This document shows positions 10,009 through 20,258 of a stretch of 64,000 nt of DNA, in pieces; the first letter of the stretch is position 1; each line of letters starts with the position of its first letter. The position numbers were made by a program, and so were the translations under genes. The notes beneath the pieces were generated by a model, which had not been told where the DNA came from, did no database searches, and was given only the letters and a program-made list of their open reading frames with translations. The stretch is from Candidatus Ishikawaella capsulata Mpkobe (GTDB lineage Bacteria > Pseudomonadota > Gammaproteobacteria > Enterobacterales > Enterobacteriaceae). Location of the stretch: assembly GCF_000828515.1 (NCBI RefSeq), contig NZ_AP010872.1, positions 629,222-693,221 of the forward strand, given 5' to 3'.

Positions 10009-11235
10009 TTAAAAGATATTTTTGCCATATTTCATAGGTGAAATATTAAAATAAGACGCTAGTGTTTGTCCTATGTCAGCAAAAGTAGTTCTATAGCCTA
10101 TACAGATAGGATCAATTTTATGACCATAAATTAAAATTGGAATATGTTCTCTCGTATGATCGGTTCCGATCCAACTTGGATCACATCCATGATCTGCTGT
10201 GATAATAAGAATATCATTCTCTTCCATAATAGAAATAATTTCAGGTAAACGGCGATCGAATAATTCAAGACCTTTGGCATATCCTGCAATATTTCTACGA
10301 TGACCCCACATTGAATCGAAATCAACAAAATTTGTAATTACAATTAAATTATTTTTTTTATTATCTATGATAGCTGTAATAGTAGCCTCAAATAGTTCAT
10401 TAATTCCATTAGCGGTAATTTTTTTTGTGATACCCTGCCGACAATAAATATCAGCTATTTTACCAATTGCAATTACTTCCCCAGATTTTTCATCAACTAA
10501 TTTTTTAAATATAGTAGAAGAGGGAGGACTCATACTTAGGTCAAGACGATTTCCTGTACGTTCAAAAGAACCTATAGTAGTGCCAATAAAAGGCCTAGCT
10601 ATTACACGACTAATATTGTATCCAGTTTGCGTTAATTCTTTACGAATAATTTCACATAATTTATATATTTTATGTAATCCAAAGAATTTTTCATGACATG
10701 CAACTTGAAAAACTGAATCAGCAGAAGTATAGAAGATAGGTTTTCCAGTGTTTAAATGGATTTCACCTAACTCATTAATAATATCTGTACCTGAAGCGTG
10801 ACAATTTCCAAGATAACCGGGTAAATTAGCTATTTGAACTATGTTATTTAATAAATCTTCAGGAAAACTATTATATTTAGATTCAAAATAGTCCCAGTTG
10901 AATAACACTGGAACTCCAGCAATTTCCCAATGTCCTGTAGTAGTATCTTTACCAGATGAAATTTCACTGGCATAACCATAAGCACCTATACTAGGTATTA
11001 GTATATCTAGGCCAAGAGGTATACGATCTGTAGAAAGATTAGCGGCTTTTGCTAATCCAAGAGAAGTTAAATTTGGAATATATAATAGACCTTTGCGATT
11101 TATATTAGCTTTACCTTTAAAGCACGCTTCAGCAATATGACCCAACGTATCAGCACCATCATCACCAAATTTATAAGCATCTTTGCTAGCACCAATTCCC
11201 AAAGAATCAAGTATTAAAATAAATGCACGTTTCAT
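10009..11235 (-). CDS. deoB: Phosphopentomutase
   Basis: Interconverts (deoxy)ribose-1-phosphate and -5-phosphate, passing the DeoD product into central metabolism. 408 residues (E. coli 407). Alkaline-phosphatase-superfamily metal ligands are visible: the N-terminal ILDSLGIG, the [11 protein letters not shown] segment holding the phosphorylated threonine, [15 protein letters not shown], and [11 protein letters not shown] with TDHTREHIP near the C-terminus. Neither deoC nor deoA is found upstream, so deoxyribose-5-phosphate aldolase must be elsewhere or lost. Confidence 0.97.
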   Translation of the reverse strand: MKRAFILILDSLGIGASKDAYKFGDDGADTLGHIAEACFKGKANINRKGLLYIPNLTSLGLAKAANLSTDRIPLGLDILIPSIGAYGYASEISSGKDTTTGHWEIAGVPVLFNWDYFESKYNSFPEDLLNNIVQIANLPGYLGNCHASGTDIINELGEIHLNTGKPIFYTSADSVFQVACHEKFFGLHKIYKLCEIIRKELTQTGYNISRVIARPFIGTTIGSFERTGNRLDLSMSPPSSTIFKKLVDEKSGEVIAIGKIADIYCRQGITKKITANGINELFEATITAIIDNKKNNLIVITNFVDFDSMWGHRRNIAGYAKGLELFDRRLPEIISIMEENDILIITADHGCDPSWIGTDHTREHIPILIYGHKIDPICIGYRTTFADIGQTLASYFNISPMKYGKNIF

Positions 11236-12260
11236 TAAAAATATTTTCTTATTTGTAAATACTCTATGTTATACATTTAATAGATTATTAAAAGTAATAA
11301 TTAAGCTTAAATTAACATCAATATATAAATATTTATTATTAAAAAATTGTTAAATATATTATATATCGATATGTTCTCATATTTTATGAAAAAATTATTT
11401 CCGTAGCTTGTTATTATAGTATATTTCTATACTCGGCGACAACCTGGAATAGGCAATTGATGATTGCCATACTAAACTATTTTTTAAATCACCACTAATT
11501 ATCGTAATTTATTCATAAATAATTTTTTAGATTATATTATATATGATAGCGTTATTTAAGTAAATGAATTTGCCAGATTTAAATAATGATAACCATGGCA
11601 AATTACTGTCCAAATAACTCTCAAAAAGCACCTACGATTCTTCTGATAATTCAACAAATCACTTATTATAATAATTATTATTTAAATTATATCAACAACT
11701 AAAATAAAAAACTTGCGGTGCAGTAATTTTTATATTTGCAATATATGCAATAAAAATTAATATCAGCGTCAATAATATCTTTATTATTGTCTAATTTAAT
11801 ACATTTTGCAGATTTTATATCTGCCATTTATAAAAAGCGACTCAATCCATGATATAATATGTCATATTACTTCGTATGTTCCATAATGGTCCGTCAGTTG
11901 TTGGTATTATATTTCAATATAAAACAGGTGTATTTATCAATTTACTACACACACGTAAGTAATATATGCAGTTTGTATATTAATTTTCACACATTAGTTA
12001 ATAGTGTTATTATGAACTTTTACAGGAGGTAATCCCGGTATGTTGTATGTAGTAAAACGTAATTTTGGTAGTATCTGTATATGAAATAATTGCAAATATA
12101 CAACTATTTGATAGTTCTTATCAAATCGTAAATAATCAATGCTATCTATACTATTAATTATACTATTAATTAAGTCAAAATTAATAATTAATACACAAAT
12201 AATATTCACTATTTATGATAAAATATAAAATTACGATAATTGAATGAGTAAAATAAAAAC
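11236..12260. other. 1 kb non-coding region between deoB and metC
   Basis: No gene recognised. Small hairpins are present at 11418-11433 (6-bp stem, TTTC loop) and 11452-11468 (6-bp stem). A minus-strand frame at 11994-12209 ends in a peptide-like stretch RFTTYNIPGLPPV, and a plus-strand stretch near 11876 reads RMFHNGPSVVGIIFQYKTGVF; both look like coding debris, but I could not assign either to a family. deoA and deoC, expected here by synteny, were looked for and not seen. Confidence 0.45.
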
Positions 12261-13451
12261 ATGATCACTAAAAAAAATGATACTACATTAATCCATGCAG
12301 GCAGAAGTAAACACTATACCAAAGGTGCAGTAAATCCTATTATTCAACGTGCTTCTTCACTAATCTTTGACTCATTAATAGAGAAAAAAAAAGCTACTTT
12401 TGGTTGTACACAAGGAAAGCTTTTTTATGGTCGTAGAGGTACATTGACACATTTTGCCTTCCAAGAAGCAATGAGTCAATTAGAAAATGGAGCTGGTTGC
12501 GTACTATATCCATGTGGAGTAGCTGCAATATCTAACTCAATATTAGCTTTTGTAAAATCCGGGGATAATATATTAGTAAGTAATTTAGTTTATGAGCCTA
12601 CCATAATATTTTGTACTCAAATACTTAGTAAATTTAATATTTTGACAACATTTTTTGATAATAATATTGGTAGTAATATTGCAGACCTAATTCAAATTAA
12701 TACACGTGTAGTATTTTTAGAATCTCCTGCTTCCATTACTATGGAAGTGCAAGACATTCCGACTATTATTAAAGCGATACGAGCAAAATCTCCGAATGTA
12801 GTTATCATAATAGATAATACATGGGCCGCTGGTATACTATTTAAAGCTTTAGATAAAGGAGTAGATATTTCAATTCAATCAGGCACAAAATACTTAAGTG
12901 GACATAGTGATATCATGCTAGGTACAGCTGTAGTAAATGAACGATGCTTAGAACAACTGCGTGAACATTCTTATTCCATGGGACAAATGATAGATGCTGA
13001 TACAGCATATTTAGCTCATCGTGGTTTACATACTTTAAGCGTCCGTCTACGTCAACACGAAGAAAATGCGCTTAAGATAGCAGAATGGTTAAGTAATCAT
13101 CCTGCAGTAGCACGTGTTAATCATCCCGCTTTGCCTGAATCTCAAGGACATGTTTTTTGGAAACGTGATTTTACTGGTAGTAATGGACTGTTTTCTTTTA
13201 TATTAAAAAAACACTTATCACAAGAGCAACTTGCCAATTATTTAGATAAATTTCGTTATTTTAGTATGGCTTACTCATGGGGGGGATATGAATCCCTAAT
13301 TATGACTAGCCAACCAGAAGAATTAGCCTATTTTCGTCCTACAACGACAATAGATTTTCAGGGAACATTAGTGCGTTTACATATTGGTTTGGAGTATGTT
13401 AATGATTTGATTAATGATTTAGCTGAAGGATTTAAACGTATAAATTGTTAA
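12261..13451 (+). CDS. metC: Cystathionine beta-lyase
   Basis: PLP enzyme cleaving cystathionine to homocysteine, pyruvate and ammonia in methionine synthesis. 396 residues (E. coli 395). The PLP lysine is in [11 protein letters not shown] (about 210), and the family's [21 protein letters not shown] start, YGRRGT and [10 protein letters not shown] segments are intact. MetB, the preceding step, is encoded at 43.9 kb, so transsulfuration is complete within this window. No MetJ operator is seen upstream. Several inverted repeats follow the gene. Confidence 0.96.
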   Translation: MITKKNDTTLIHAGRSKHYTKGAVNPIIQRASSLIFDSLIEKKKATFGCTQGKLFYGRRGTLTHFAFQEAMSQLENGAGCVLYPCGVAAISNSILAFVKSGDNILVSNLVYEPTIIFCTQILSKFNILTTFFDNNIGSNIADLIQINTRVVFLESPASITMEVQDIPTIIKAIRAKSPNVVIIIDNTWAAGILFKALDKGVDISIQSGTKYLSGHSDIMLGTAVVNERCLEQLREHSYSMGQMIDADTAYLAHRGLHTLSVRLRQHEENALKIAEWLSNHPAVARVNHPALPESQGHVFWKRDFTGSNGLFSFILKKHLSQEQLANYLDKFRYFSMAYSWGGYESLIMTSQPEELAYFRPTTTIDFQGTLVRLHIGLEYVNDLINDLAEGFKRINC

Positions 13452-13539
13452 TATAAAAATTATACATTATATATTAAGAATAAGATATATCTTATTATCA
13501 AAGGATATTATATCCGTAATAATATTTACTATTGCTGAA

Positions 13540-13619
13540 TGCGGCAGGTATTGTCTGAGTATTACTTAACAAATATATGCTTAAGTAATCATTTGATTCA
13601 GGTACCTGCCTGAAACGCA
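13540..13619. repeat. Branched inverted repeat downstream of metC
   Basis: Nested arms: TGCG/CGCA (13540-13543 with 13616-13619), GGCAGGTA/TACCTGCC (13543-13550 with 13603-13610) and ATTACTTAA/TTAAGTAAT (13561-13569 with 13581-13589). A competing hairpin pairs TTCAGG (13597-13602) with CCTGAA (13609-13614) and would exclude the second arm. The GC content of the arms is high for this genome. It may be a metC terminator or a structured RNA; no identity is claimed. Confidence 0.5.
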
Positions 13620-14029
13620 CCCATATAGTTCGTGCATTATTATCAGTATAGTTTTTTATTTTGTAATAAATATTTTAACTAGCACTACTATAAAACGTAT
13701 TTCCGCACTACAACAATATAATCAAATATATTTCAATTATCTAATTAGTAGTTTAGTATGCTGTTATTGGATATTACATTAGTTATCTAAGGCTCCATGA
13801 TTCATGTTAACTATTTTTAATATCCTCACATTCACATCCTGATACTTTGGATTATATTCCTTTTAATCTTAAAAAGATCACATAGAATATCTATATAAAA
13901 AGTCATTTTCTTTATTGACTTGTTAGGTAATATAAATAATGTACTATACAATTTAATTTTCACTATTTCTAATACTGAGAATATTAATCTAAATCATTAA
14001 CTTTACTGTATTATGGATATAATCTCATA

Positions 14030-14062
14030 CAGAGATGATAATAGTGTTAGTTATCATCTCTG
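14030..14062. repeat. 12-bp hairpin downstream of ribB
   Basis: Perfect 12-bp stem (14030-14041 with 14051-14062) and nine-base loop, about 190 bases past the ribB stop on the minus strand. No T-tract on either side, so a terminator role is only possible. Confidence 0.45.
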
Positions 14063-14254
14063 ACTATACATTTGAATTTATATATTATTACGGATATTAT
14101 ATATAAATACCTAAAATTAAATTTTTTATTATTCAGTTAAATGAGTGAGATTAATCATATAAATTATTTTTACATAAAATATCAGCAAAAGTTATATTAC
14201 CTATCCTCTAATATATCATTGTTTACATTTTCATAACATGAAGATTACTTTTAA

Positions 14255-14902
14255 TTAAGATATTGCTTTTTTCTTTCTGTAACATACTAAATCTTCGATG
14301 CTTATAATTGGCATATTATATTGCTTTGCAAATCTAGTTACTTGTACATCTCTAGTCATAGAACCATCTTCATTAGTCAATTCGCAAAGTACTCCAGCTG
14401 AATTAAAACCAGCCAAAGTTACTAAATCTATGGTTGCTTCAGTGTGTCCTCGACGTTCAAGTACCCCACCATTACGAGCACATAATGGAAAAACATGACC
14501 AGGACGATTTAAGTCATGTGGTTTAGCATATTCGGCAATCGCTGTACGAATAGTAGTAATGCGATCTTTGGCTGAAACACCAGTTTTTATACCTTTAGCA
14601 GCTTCAATTGTTACCGTAAAGGCTGTTCCATAAGTACTAGTATTACAAGTTACCATTAGGGGTAATTCAAGTTGTTGACAACGTTTAGCTGTAAGACATA
14701 AACACACAATACCACTACCGTGTCTAATAGTAAGAGCCATTTGCTCAACAGACATAGTCTCTGCTGCAAAAACTATATCACTTTCATTTTCCCTATTTTC
14801 ATCATCTACTATTATAACTCCATTGCCTCTTCTCAAAGATGTAAGAGCACGTTCTATACGTTGAAGTGAGCTATCAATTTCAGAAAATAATAAAGTATTC
14901 AT
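14255..14902 (-). CDS. ribB: 3,4-dihydroxy-2-butanone-4-phosphate synthase
   Basis: Converts ribulose-5-phosphate to the four-carbon precursor of riboflavin, releasing formate. 215 residues (E. coli 217). The acidic active-site loop [10 protein letters not shown] (about 33-42), the RHGSGIVCL segment and [24 protein letters not shown] with its catalytic histidine and glutamate are intact. It is the stand-alone form without a GTP cyclohydrolase II domain. In E. coli it is under an FMN riboswitch; none is recognisable in the 150 bases upstream here, so synthesis is probably unregulated by flavin. Confidence 0.96.
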   Translation of the reverse strand: MNTLLFSEIDSSLQRIERALTSLRRGNGVIIVDDENRENESDIVFAAETMSVEQMALTIRHGSGIVCLCLTAKRCQQLELPLMVTCNTSTYGTAFTVTIEAAKGIKTGVSAKDRITTIRTAIAEYAKPHDLNRPGHVFPLCARNGGVLERRGHTEATIDLVTLAGFNSAGVLCELTNEDGSMTRDVQVTRFAKQYNMPIISIEDLVCYRKKKAIS

Positions 14903-15052
14903 AGGATTATATTACCTTGGTATAACAGAACATCATCAATCTTAATATATAAAATATTTAAATTAAGATAAATAAAACTAATAATGCATCATATTAGTGT
15001 GTTTTGTATACTGAAGTTAATGAAATATTTAATAAATTGCGGAGTCTATTAA

Positions 15053-16294
15053 TTGAAAATATTTCTTGTAGGTGGAGCAGTACGAGATGCACTACTTAAT
15101 TTACCTATTAAAGATAAAGATTGGGTAGTGGTGGGAGCCACTCCCGAGCTAATGATAGCTAAAGGATATCAACAAGTTGGTCGTGATTTTCCAGTATTTC
15201 TTCATCCAGAAAACCATGAAGAATATGCGCTTGCGCGCACTGAGTATAAATCCGGCAAGGGATATACGGGATTTGTTACTAAATATTCTCCAAATATTTC
15301 TCTCAAACAGGATTTACGCCGTAGAGATTTAACAATTAATGCCATTGCACAAGACGAAGATGGAAATCTTATTGACCCTTATAACGGTAGAGATGATATT
15401 AACAAACGTGTATTACGTCATGTTTCTGAAGCATTCACTGAAGATCCACTACGTATTTTAAGAGTAGCTCGATTTGCAGCTAAATTTGCTCACCTGAATT
15501 TTAAAGTAGCTAAAAAAACTTTACAATTAATGAAAGATATGGTTAATAATGGCGAGTTAAATTACATAACTCCTGAAAGAATTTGGAAAGAAACAGAGAA
15601 AGCACTACATTCCAGTAATCCCCAAGTATATTTTAAAATTTTGCGTACGTGTAGAGCTTTAAAAATTATTTTTCCAGAAATTGATGTACTTTATAGTATT
15701 CCTATATCCAAGAAATATTATAGTGAAATTAACCTTGGTTTACATACACTTAAAACTTTAGAAAAAGCTGCTACTTTATCTAATAATGTTAATATTCGTT
15801 TTGCTGCACTGTTACATGCAGTAGGAAACGCATGGATACCAGACCAAAAATTATCAACTACCGATAGAAATAATATAACTGGGATATCCATTATTAAGAA
15901 TTTATGCAAGAGATTACATGTACCTAATGCTACTTGTGATTTGGCATTAATTGTGAGTGAATACCATAATTTCGTACATAATGTTCAATATTATTCAGCA
16001 AAAGATTTGATATTAATGTTTGATAGAATAGATGCTTGGCGTAAACCAGATCGTATTAATCAACTAGCAATGGTTAGCCAAGCAGATTTTTATAGTAGAT
16101 ATAAAAATCTAAATTACATCCAAGGAAATTATTTAAAAATAGCTTTTAAATGTGCACAATCTGTACCCATAAAAGATATTATAAAAAAAGGTTTTCAAGG
16201 ACTTGAATTAAGAAAGGAACTTACCTTACAGCGCATTGCTATATTACAAATTAAAATAAAAGAGTTACAATATAATGATTCTCTTATCTGGTAA
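15053..16294 (+). CDS. cca: CCA-adding tRNA nucleotidyltransferase with eroded HD domain
   Basis: Adds or repairs the 3' CCA of tRNA. 413 residues (E. coli 412). It starts with TTG at 15053, eight bases after GGAG, giving the family N-terminus MKIFLVGGAVRDALL. The nucleotidyltransferase parts are intact: GGAVRD (7-12), DKDW (21-24), RRDLTINA (90-97) and EDPLRILRVARFAA (130-143). The C-terminal HD phosphohydrolase site is not: the E. coli HD pair at 255-256 reads H255-A256, the following lysine is N259, and the histidine cluster HHGHG reads DRNNI (271-275). Phosphatase and 2',3'-cyclic phosphodiesterase activities are therefore probably lost while CCA addition remains. Confidence 0.95.
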   Translation: MKIFLVGGAVRDALLNLPIKDKDWVVVGATPELMIAKGYQQVGRDFPVFLHPENHEEYALARTEYKSGKGYTGFVTKYSPNISLKQDLRRRDLTINAIAQDEDGNLIDPYNGRDDINKRVLRHVSEAFTEDPLRILRVARFAAKFAHLNFKVAKKTLQLMKDMVNNGELNYITPERIWKETEKALHSSNPQVYFKILRTCRALKIIFPEIDVLYSIPISKKYYSEINLGLHTLKTLEKAATLSNNVNIRFAALLHAVGNAWIPDQKLSTTDRNNITGISIIKNLCKRLHVPNATCDLALIVSEYHNFVHNVQYYSAKDLILMFDRIDAWRKPDRINQLAMVSQADFYSRYKNLNYIQGNYLKIAFKCAQSVPIKDIIKKGFQGLELRKELTLQRIAILQIKIKELQYNDSLIW

Positions 16295-16345
16295 CTTTAA
16301 GTTATTAAAAAATATTTAATGAATAATTCTGCTAAAAGATAATTT

Positions 16346-16693
16346 TTAATTAAAGGTAATGCCACGTTTAATACGTATACCAACTTGTTTTGCTTGAGCA
16401 ATTGCATTAATTTTTATTACTTCAATATAAATCCCTTTAACTGGAAAATGATTCATAATTAAATTTGCTGTTTCTTCTGCTACATATTCTATAAGAGTAA
16501 AATTTTTACTCTCTATATATTCAACTATCATTGTTGATATTTCAGTGTAATTTAAAAAATTATCTACTAATATATTCGTATTATCATATAACATTTCAAT
16601 ATTAAGCACTAGTTTTTGTTTAACTTGTTGCTCCCATTCATAAATGCCTACTTTAGTAAATAATGTAAGATTTTTAATAAAGATAACATCCAT
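16346..16693 (-). CDS. folB: Dihydroneopterin aldolase
   Basis: Cleaves 7,8-dihydroneopterin to 6-hydroxymethyl-dihydropterin in folate synthesis. 115 residues (E. coli 122, shorter at the C-terminus). MDVIFIKNLTLFTKVGIYEWEQ carries the conserved substrate-binding glutamate; LNYTEIS holds the conserved tyrosine. The usual KPGA motif with the catalytic lysine reads KINAIAQA, keeping lysine but losing Pro-Gly. It lies next to tsaD as in E. coli, where plsY separates them; plsY and bacA are gone. Activity is likely but the KINA change is worth testing. Confidence 0.9.
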   Translation of the reverse strand: MDVIFIKNLTLFTKVGIYEWEQQVKQKLVLNIEMLYDNTNILVDNFLNYTEISTMIVEYIESKNFTLIEYVAEETANLIMNHFPVKGIYIEVIKINAIAQAKQVGIRIKRGITFN

Positions 16694-16805
16694 GATAATT
16701 TATCCATTAAATAATATTGTTCTATATGTTATGAACATAGAAATGTTAATTATGCCTCAATTTTTGGCATTATATCTTTGACAGGTCACTAAATTGATAT
16801 AAATA

Positions 16806-17831
16806 TTAATTTATGATACTAGCAATATCAGATAATGCCCATCGTGGACGAACTATGATGTTAAGTTTACTATATTCTCCTCGTTTAAATCTTATCATAC
16901 CAACATAAGCAATCATTGCTCCATTATCTGTACAGAAAGCAGGACTAGTATAAAATAATTCCCCATTACAAGATTTGATCATTTTTGTCATATTTTGACG
17001 TAAACTCATATTAGCACTAACACCTCCGGCAAGTACCAATCTTTTTAAATTTGTGTATTTTAGTGCACGTTTACACTTAATTACTAATATATCGACAACC
17101 GCATCTTCAAATGCTCGAGCAATATCAGCTCGCATTTGTTCATTATCATTATTTTTATTTTTTTCAAAAAAATTTTCTACAAAAGTTTTTAAACCAGCAA
17201 AACTAAAATTAAAATTTGAATGATTAATCATAGGTCGTGGAAAAATAAAACGTCCCTCTTCACCTTTTTTTGCTAATTTAGACAAATTTGGACCACCAGG
17301 ATATTTTAGTCCTAAAAGCTTAGCTGTTTTATCAAATGCTTCTCCAACAGCATCATCTACTGATTCACCAAGTAATATGTATTCTCCTATACCATGAACA
17401 AGAATTAATTGTGTATGTGCTCCAGAAACTAATAAACCTACAAAAGGAAATTTTATTGTTTTTTCTTCAAGCATAGGTGATAATAAATGACCTTCCATAT
17501 GATGTACGGGAATTGCTGGTACATCCCATGCAAATGCAAGTGCTCGTCCTATTGTAGCTCCTACTAATAAAGAGCCTACTAAGCCAGGTCCTGCAGTAAA
17601 AGCTACGGCATTTATCTGTTTGGATTTCAGACCAGCTTCGTGCATTGCTGCTTGAATTAAGGGAATAACTTTTTTTTCATGTTCTCTAGCAGCTAATTCT
17701 GGAACTATTCCGCCATAATTAGAATGTAACTTAACTTGACTATATAATTGATTACTCAATATACCCAATCTATCATCATAAATTGCCACTCCTGTTTCAT
17801 CACACGATGTTTCAATTCCTATTATTTTCAT
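16806..17831 (-). CDS. tsaD: tRNA N6-threonylcarbamoyladenosine transferase TsaD
   Basis: Transfers the threonylcarbamoyl group to A37 of tRNAs reading ANN codons; works with TsaB and TsaE, which are not in this window. 341 residues (E. coli 337). The start [19 protein letters not shown], the iron-binding HMEGH motif (near 111-115), SGAHTQL and [10 protein letters not shown] are intact. It is divergent from rpsU, as in E. coli. Confidence 0.97.
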   Translation of the reverse strand: MKIIGIETSCDETGVAIYDDRLGILSNQLYSQVKLHSNYGGIVPELAAREHEKKVIPLIQAAMHEAGLKSKQINAVAFTAGPGLVGSLLVGATIGRALAFAWDVPAIPVHHMEGHLLSPMLEEKTIKFPFVGLLVSGAHTQLILVHGIGEYILLGESVDDAVGEAFDKTAKLLGLKYPGGPNLSKLAKKGEEGRFIFPRPMINHSNFNFSFAGLKTFVENFFEKNKNNDNEQMRADIARAFEDAVVDILVIKCKRALKYTNLKRLVLAGGVSANMSLRQNMTKMIKSCNGELFYTSPAFCTDNGAMIAYVGMIRFKRGEYSKLNIIVRPRWALSDIASIIN

Positions 17832-17992
17832 TATTAGCTGTACTTTTAGTAAAAAATATAGTTAATTATAATATATATATTAACAATTAATATTAGCTTA
17901 TTATATTACTTTACAAAGTAGCTTTTTTTATATTAAAATTATAATTTTATTAAATAACAGAAAATGAGATCAAATCTTGAAGTGAGAATGAA

Positions 17993-18208
17993 ATGCCGGT
18001 AATTAAAGTACGTGAAAATGAACCATTTGATGTGGCACTACGTAGATTTAAAAGATCATGCGAAAAAGCAGGTATTTTAGCTGAAATACGACGCCGTGAG
18101 TTTTATGAAAAACCAACAACAGAACGTAAAAGAGCTAAATCATCTGCTATGAAACGTCAGGCTAAGAAAATCGCTAGAGAAAGTGCACGTCGCTCGCGTG
18201 TGTATTAA
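17993..18208 (+). CDS. rpsU: 30S ribosomal protein S21
   Basis: Small basic ribosomal protein needed for initiation on natural mRNAs. The 71 residues and sequence ([27 protein letters not shown]) are almost the same as E. coli. First gene of the conserved macromolecular synthesis operon rpsU-dnaG-rpoD. A stem-loop follows it, as in E. coli, where partial termination there lets rpsU be expressed above dnaG. Confidence 0.98.
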   Translation: MPVIKVRENEPFDVALRRFKRSCEKAGILAEIRRREFYEKPTTERKRAKSSAMKRQAKKIARESARRSRVY

Positions 18209-18264
18209 TTTTTTAGCACATTAGTCTCAGAAATATTGAACTATTTAAATCAATATATTAAGAT

Positions 18265-18296
18265 ATCGTGCTTTCTATGTTTTCAGGAAGTACGAT
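18265..18296 (+). terminator. Attenuating stem-loop between rpsU and dnaG
   Basis: Eleven-pair stem with two G-T pairs (18265-18275 with 18286-18296), ten-base loop, no T-tract. E. coli has a partial terminator at this spot that lowers dnaG expression; the placement suggests the same role. Confidence 0.5.
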
Positions 18297-18328
18297 TATT
18301 AATAACCTATAAAATTAAATAACAGTCT

Positions 18329-20080
18329 ATGTATAGACGAATATCCCAGGTTTTTATCAATGATTTACTAGCATGTACGGATATTGTACATGTAATTGGT
18401 AATCGTATTAATTTGCAAAAAAAAGGTAAAAATTTCTATGCTTGCTGTCCTTTTCATATTGAAGAACATGCATCATTTGTAGTAAATAATGAAAAACAAT
18501 TTTATTATTGTTTTGGATGTGGGTCAAGAGGTAATGCTATAGATTTTTTAATGCATTATGATAGATTAAATTTTATAGAAACTATAGAAGAATTAGCTAT
18601 TAATCATGGTTTAAATATAATTTATGAAAAAAACATCCCAACAGATATTAACGATACTTTCTCACGCCAAAGTTTTTACGATTTAATGAAAAAAATAGCT
18701 ACTTATTATCAATATAATTTAAACCAAGAACTTGCTATACATGCTAGGAAATATATAAATAGTAGAGGATTTACTAAAGAAATTACTAATGATTTTATGA
18801 TTGGTTATGCTCTTCCAGGTTGGCAAAATCTTATTAAGCATTTTGCTATATCTAATAAACAAATTAACTTACTCATGAAATTGGGCATGATTGTAAAAAA
18901 TGCTCAAAATAAACTGTATGATATTTTTCGTGATCGCATAATTTTTCCAATTCGAGATAAACGCGGGCGTATTATAAGTTTTGGTGGAAGAGCAATAAGA
19001 AATAATATACCTAAATATCTTAATTCACCCGACAGCGAGATCTTTCATAAAAGATATTATCTGTATGGATTATATGAAATCAATAAACATCATGATAAGA
19101 AAAATTGTCTACTATTAGTAGAAGGCTATACTGATGTAGTGACTTTAGCACAGTTTGGTATCCATTATAGTGTAGCAACATTAGGCACTGCTACTACAGG
19201 AGAACAAATTCAATTATTGTTTCGCTACACAGATACTATTATTTGTTGCTATGATGGTGACAATGCAGGGTATAATGCTGCGTGGTGTACACTTAAAAAG
19301 TCACTATCCCATATGAAAGATGGTCGTCAAATGCGATTTATGTTTTTACCTAAAGGAGAAGATCCAGATTCATTAATACGTAAAGAAGGCAAAACAGCAT
19401 TTGAAGTACGTTTGAAAAAAGCTATACCTTTTTGTTCTTTTATGTTTAATAGGTTAATTTCTCAGGTAGATTTGAATACAGTTGATGGAAAAGCACATTT
19501 CAGCATGTTAGCAATACCATTAATTATTAAAGTACCAGGAAGTATGATGAGTATTTATTTACGTCAAGAATTTGGTAAAAAAGTAGGAATATTGAATGAC
19601 AGTCAGCTGGATAAGGTGATATTTCTAAATAAAAAAATAAACAATGTTATATCACCTACAATAAAGCATACTACCATGCGTTTGTTAATAGCATTATTAT
19701 TGCAAAATCCCACGTTATCCCGTTTTGTTCCTAATTTAGAAAAATTAAAAAAAATTAATCTTTGTGGTTTATCTCTATTTATAGATATCGTTAAAATATG
19801 TAATGAAAATCCCACATCAACCACAGCTCAGTTAATAGAAATATATCGTGGAACAAATTTTATGCGACCACTTGAAATATTAGCCTCCTGGAACCACATG
19901 GTAGTAGACGAAGCAATCGAAAAAGTATTTCAGGATGCTTTAACTAATCTTTATGACACTGTAATAAAACATCGTCTTGAGAAACTAATTGCTCGTTCTC
20001 GTATTAAAATATTAAGTGCAAAAGATAAACATGAACTATGGTCTTTAAATCAAGCTTTGTCAAAAAAAATAAATATATAA
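18329..20080 (+). CDS. dnaG: DNA primase
   Basis: Makes RNA primers at the replication fork together with DnaB. 583 residues (E. coli 581). The zinc ligands C40, H43, C61 and C64 are at E. coli positions. The Toprim catalytic motifs LLVEGYTDVV (about 265) and CCYDGDNAGYNAAW (about 308) are intact, and the C-terminal helicase-interaction domain is kept at full length. Middle gene of the rpsU-dnaG-rpoD operon. No erosion seen, in contrast to PriA. Confidence 0.97.
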   Translation: MYRRISQVFINDLLACTDIVHVIGNRINLQKKGKNFYACCPFHIEEHASFVVNNEKQFYYCFGCGSRGNAIDFLMHYDRLNFIETIEELAINHGLNIIYEKNIPTDINDTFSRQSFYDLMKKIATYYQYNLNQELAIHARKYINSRGFTKEITNDFMIGYALPGWQNLIKHFAISNKQINLLMKLGMIVKNAQNKLYDIFRDRIIFPIRDKRGRIISFGGRAIRNNIPKYLNSPDSEIFHKRYYLYGLYEINKHHDKKNCLLLVEGYTDVVTLAQFGIHYSVATLGTATTGEQIQLLFRYTDTIICCYDGDNAGYNAAWCTLKKSLSHMKDGRQMRFMFLPKGEDPDSLIRKEGKTAFEVRLKKAIPFCSFMFNRLISQVDLNTVDGKAHFSMLAIPLIIKVPGSMMSIYLRQEFGKKVGILNDSQLDKVIFLNKKINNVISPTIKHTTMRLLIALLLQNPTLSRFVPNLEKLKKINLCGLSLFIDIVKICNENPTSTTAQLIEIYRGTNFMRPLEILASWNHMVVDEAIEKVFQDALTNLYDTVIKHRLEKLIARSRIKILSAKDKHELWSLNQALSKKINI

Positions 20081-20123
20081 TGTTAAAATCCGTGAAGAAT
20101 GATTTTTTAAAATTCGATTCATC

Positions 20124-20170
20124 TCATCCTGGATGATTCTCATTATTTTACACGCTCAGAAGGCAGCGTG
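20124..20170 (+). repeat. Hairpins between dnaG and rpoD
   Basis: A short palindrome TCATCC-T-GGATGA (20124-20136) and a 6-bp stem CACGCT/AGCGTG (20151-20156 with 20165-20170). In E. coli the dnaG-rpoD mRNA is cut in this interval; these structures might mark a similar processing site, but that is inference. Confidence 0.35.
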
Positions 20171-20258
20171 CAATATTTATTAATGTCTTCGCTCATACAG
20201 CGTTGATCAATATTGATCAATAACTATCTTAATTCAAAAAACTTATGGATACCATCTT

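Larger units (their letters stand above)
13452..14254. other. Hairpin-rich non-coding region between metC and ribB
   Basis: No coding remnant recognised. It contains an 18-base perfect palindrome at 13479-13496, a 13-base palindrome at 13503-13515, a branched inverted repeat at 13540-13619 and a 12-bp hairpin at 14030-14062. The density of structure is much higher than in other gaps of this window. Confidence 0.5.

Noticed and set aside
14903-15052. FMN riboswitch upstream of ribB
   Set aside because: The conserved RFN core was looked for in the 150-base leader and is not present.
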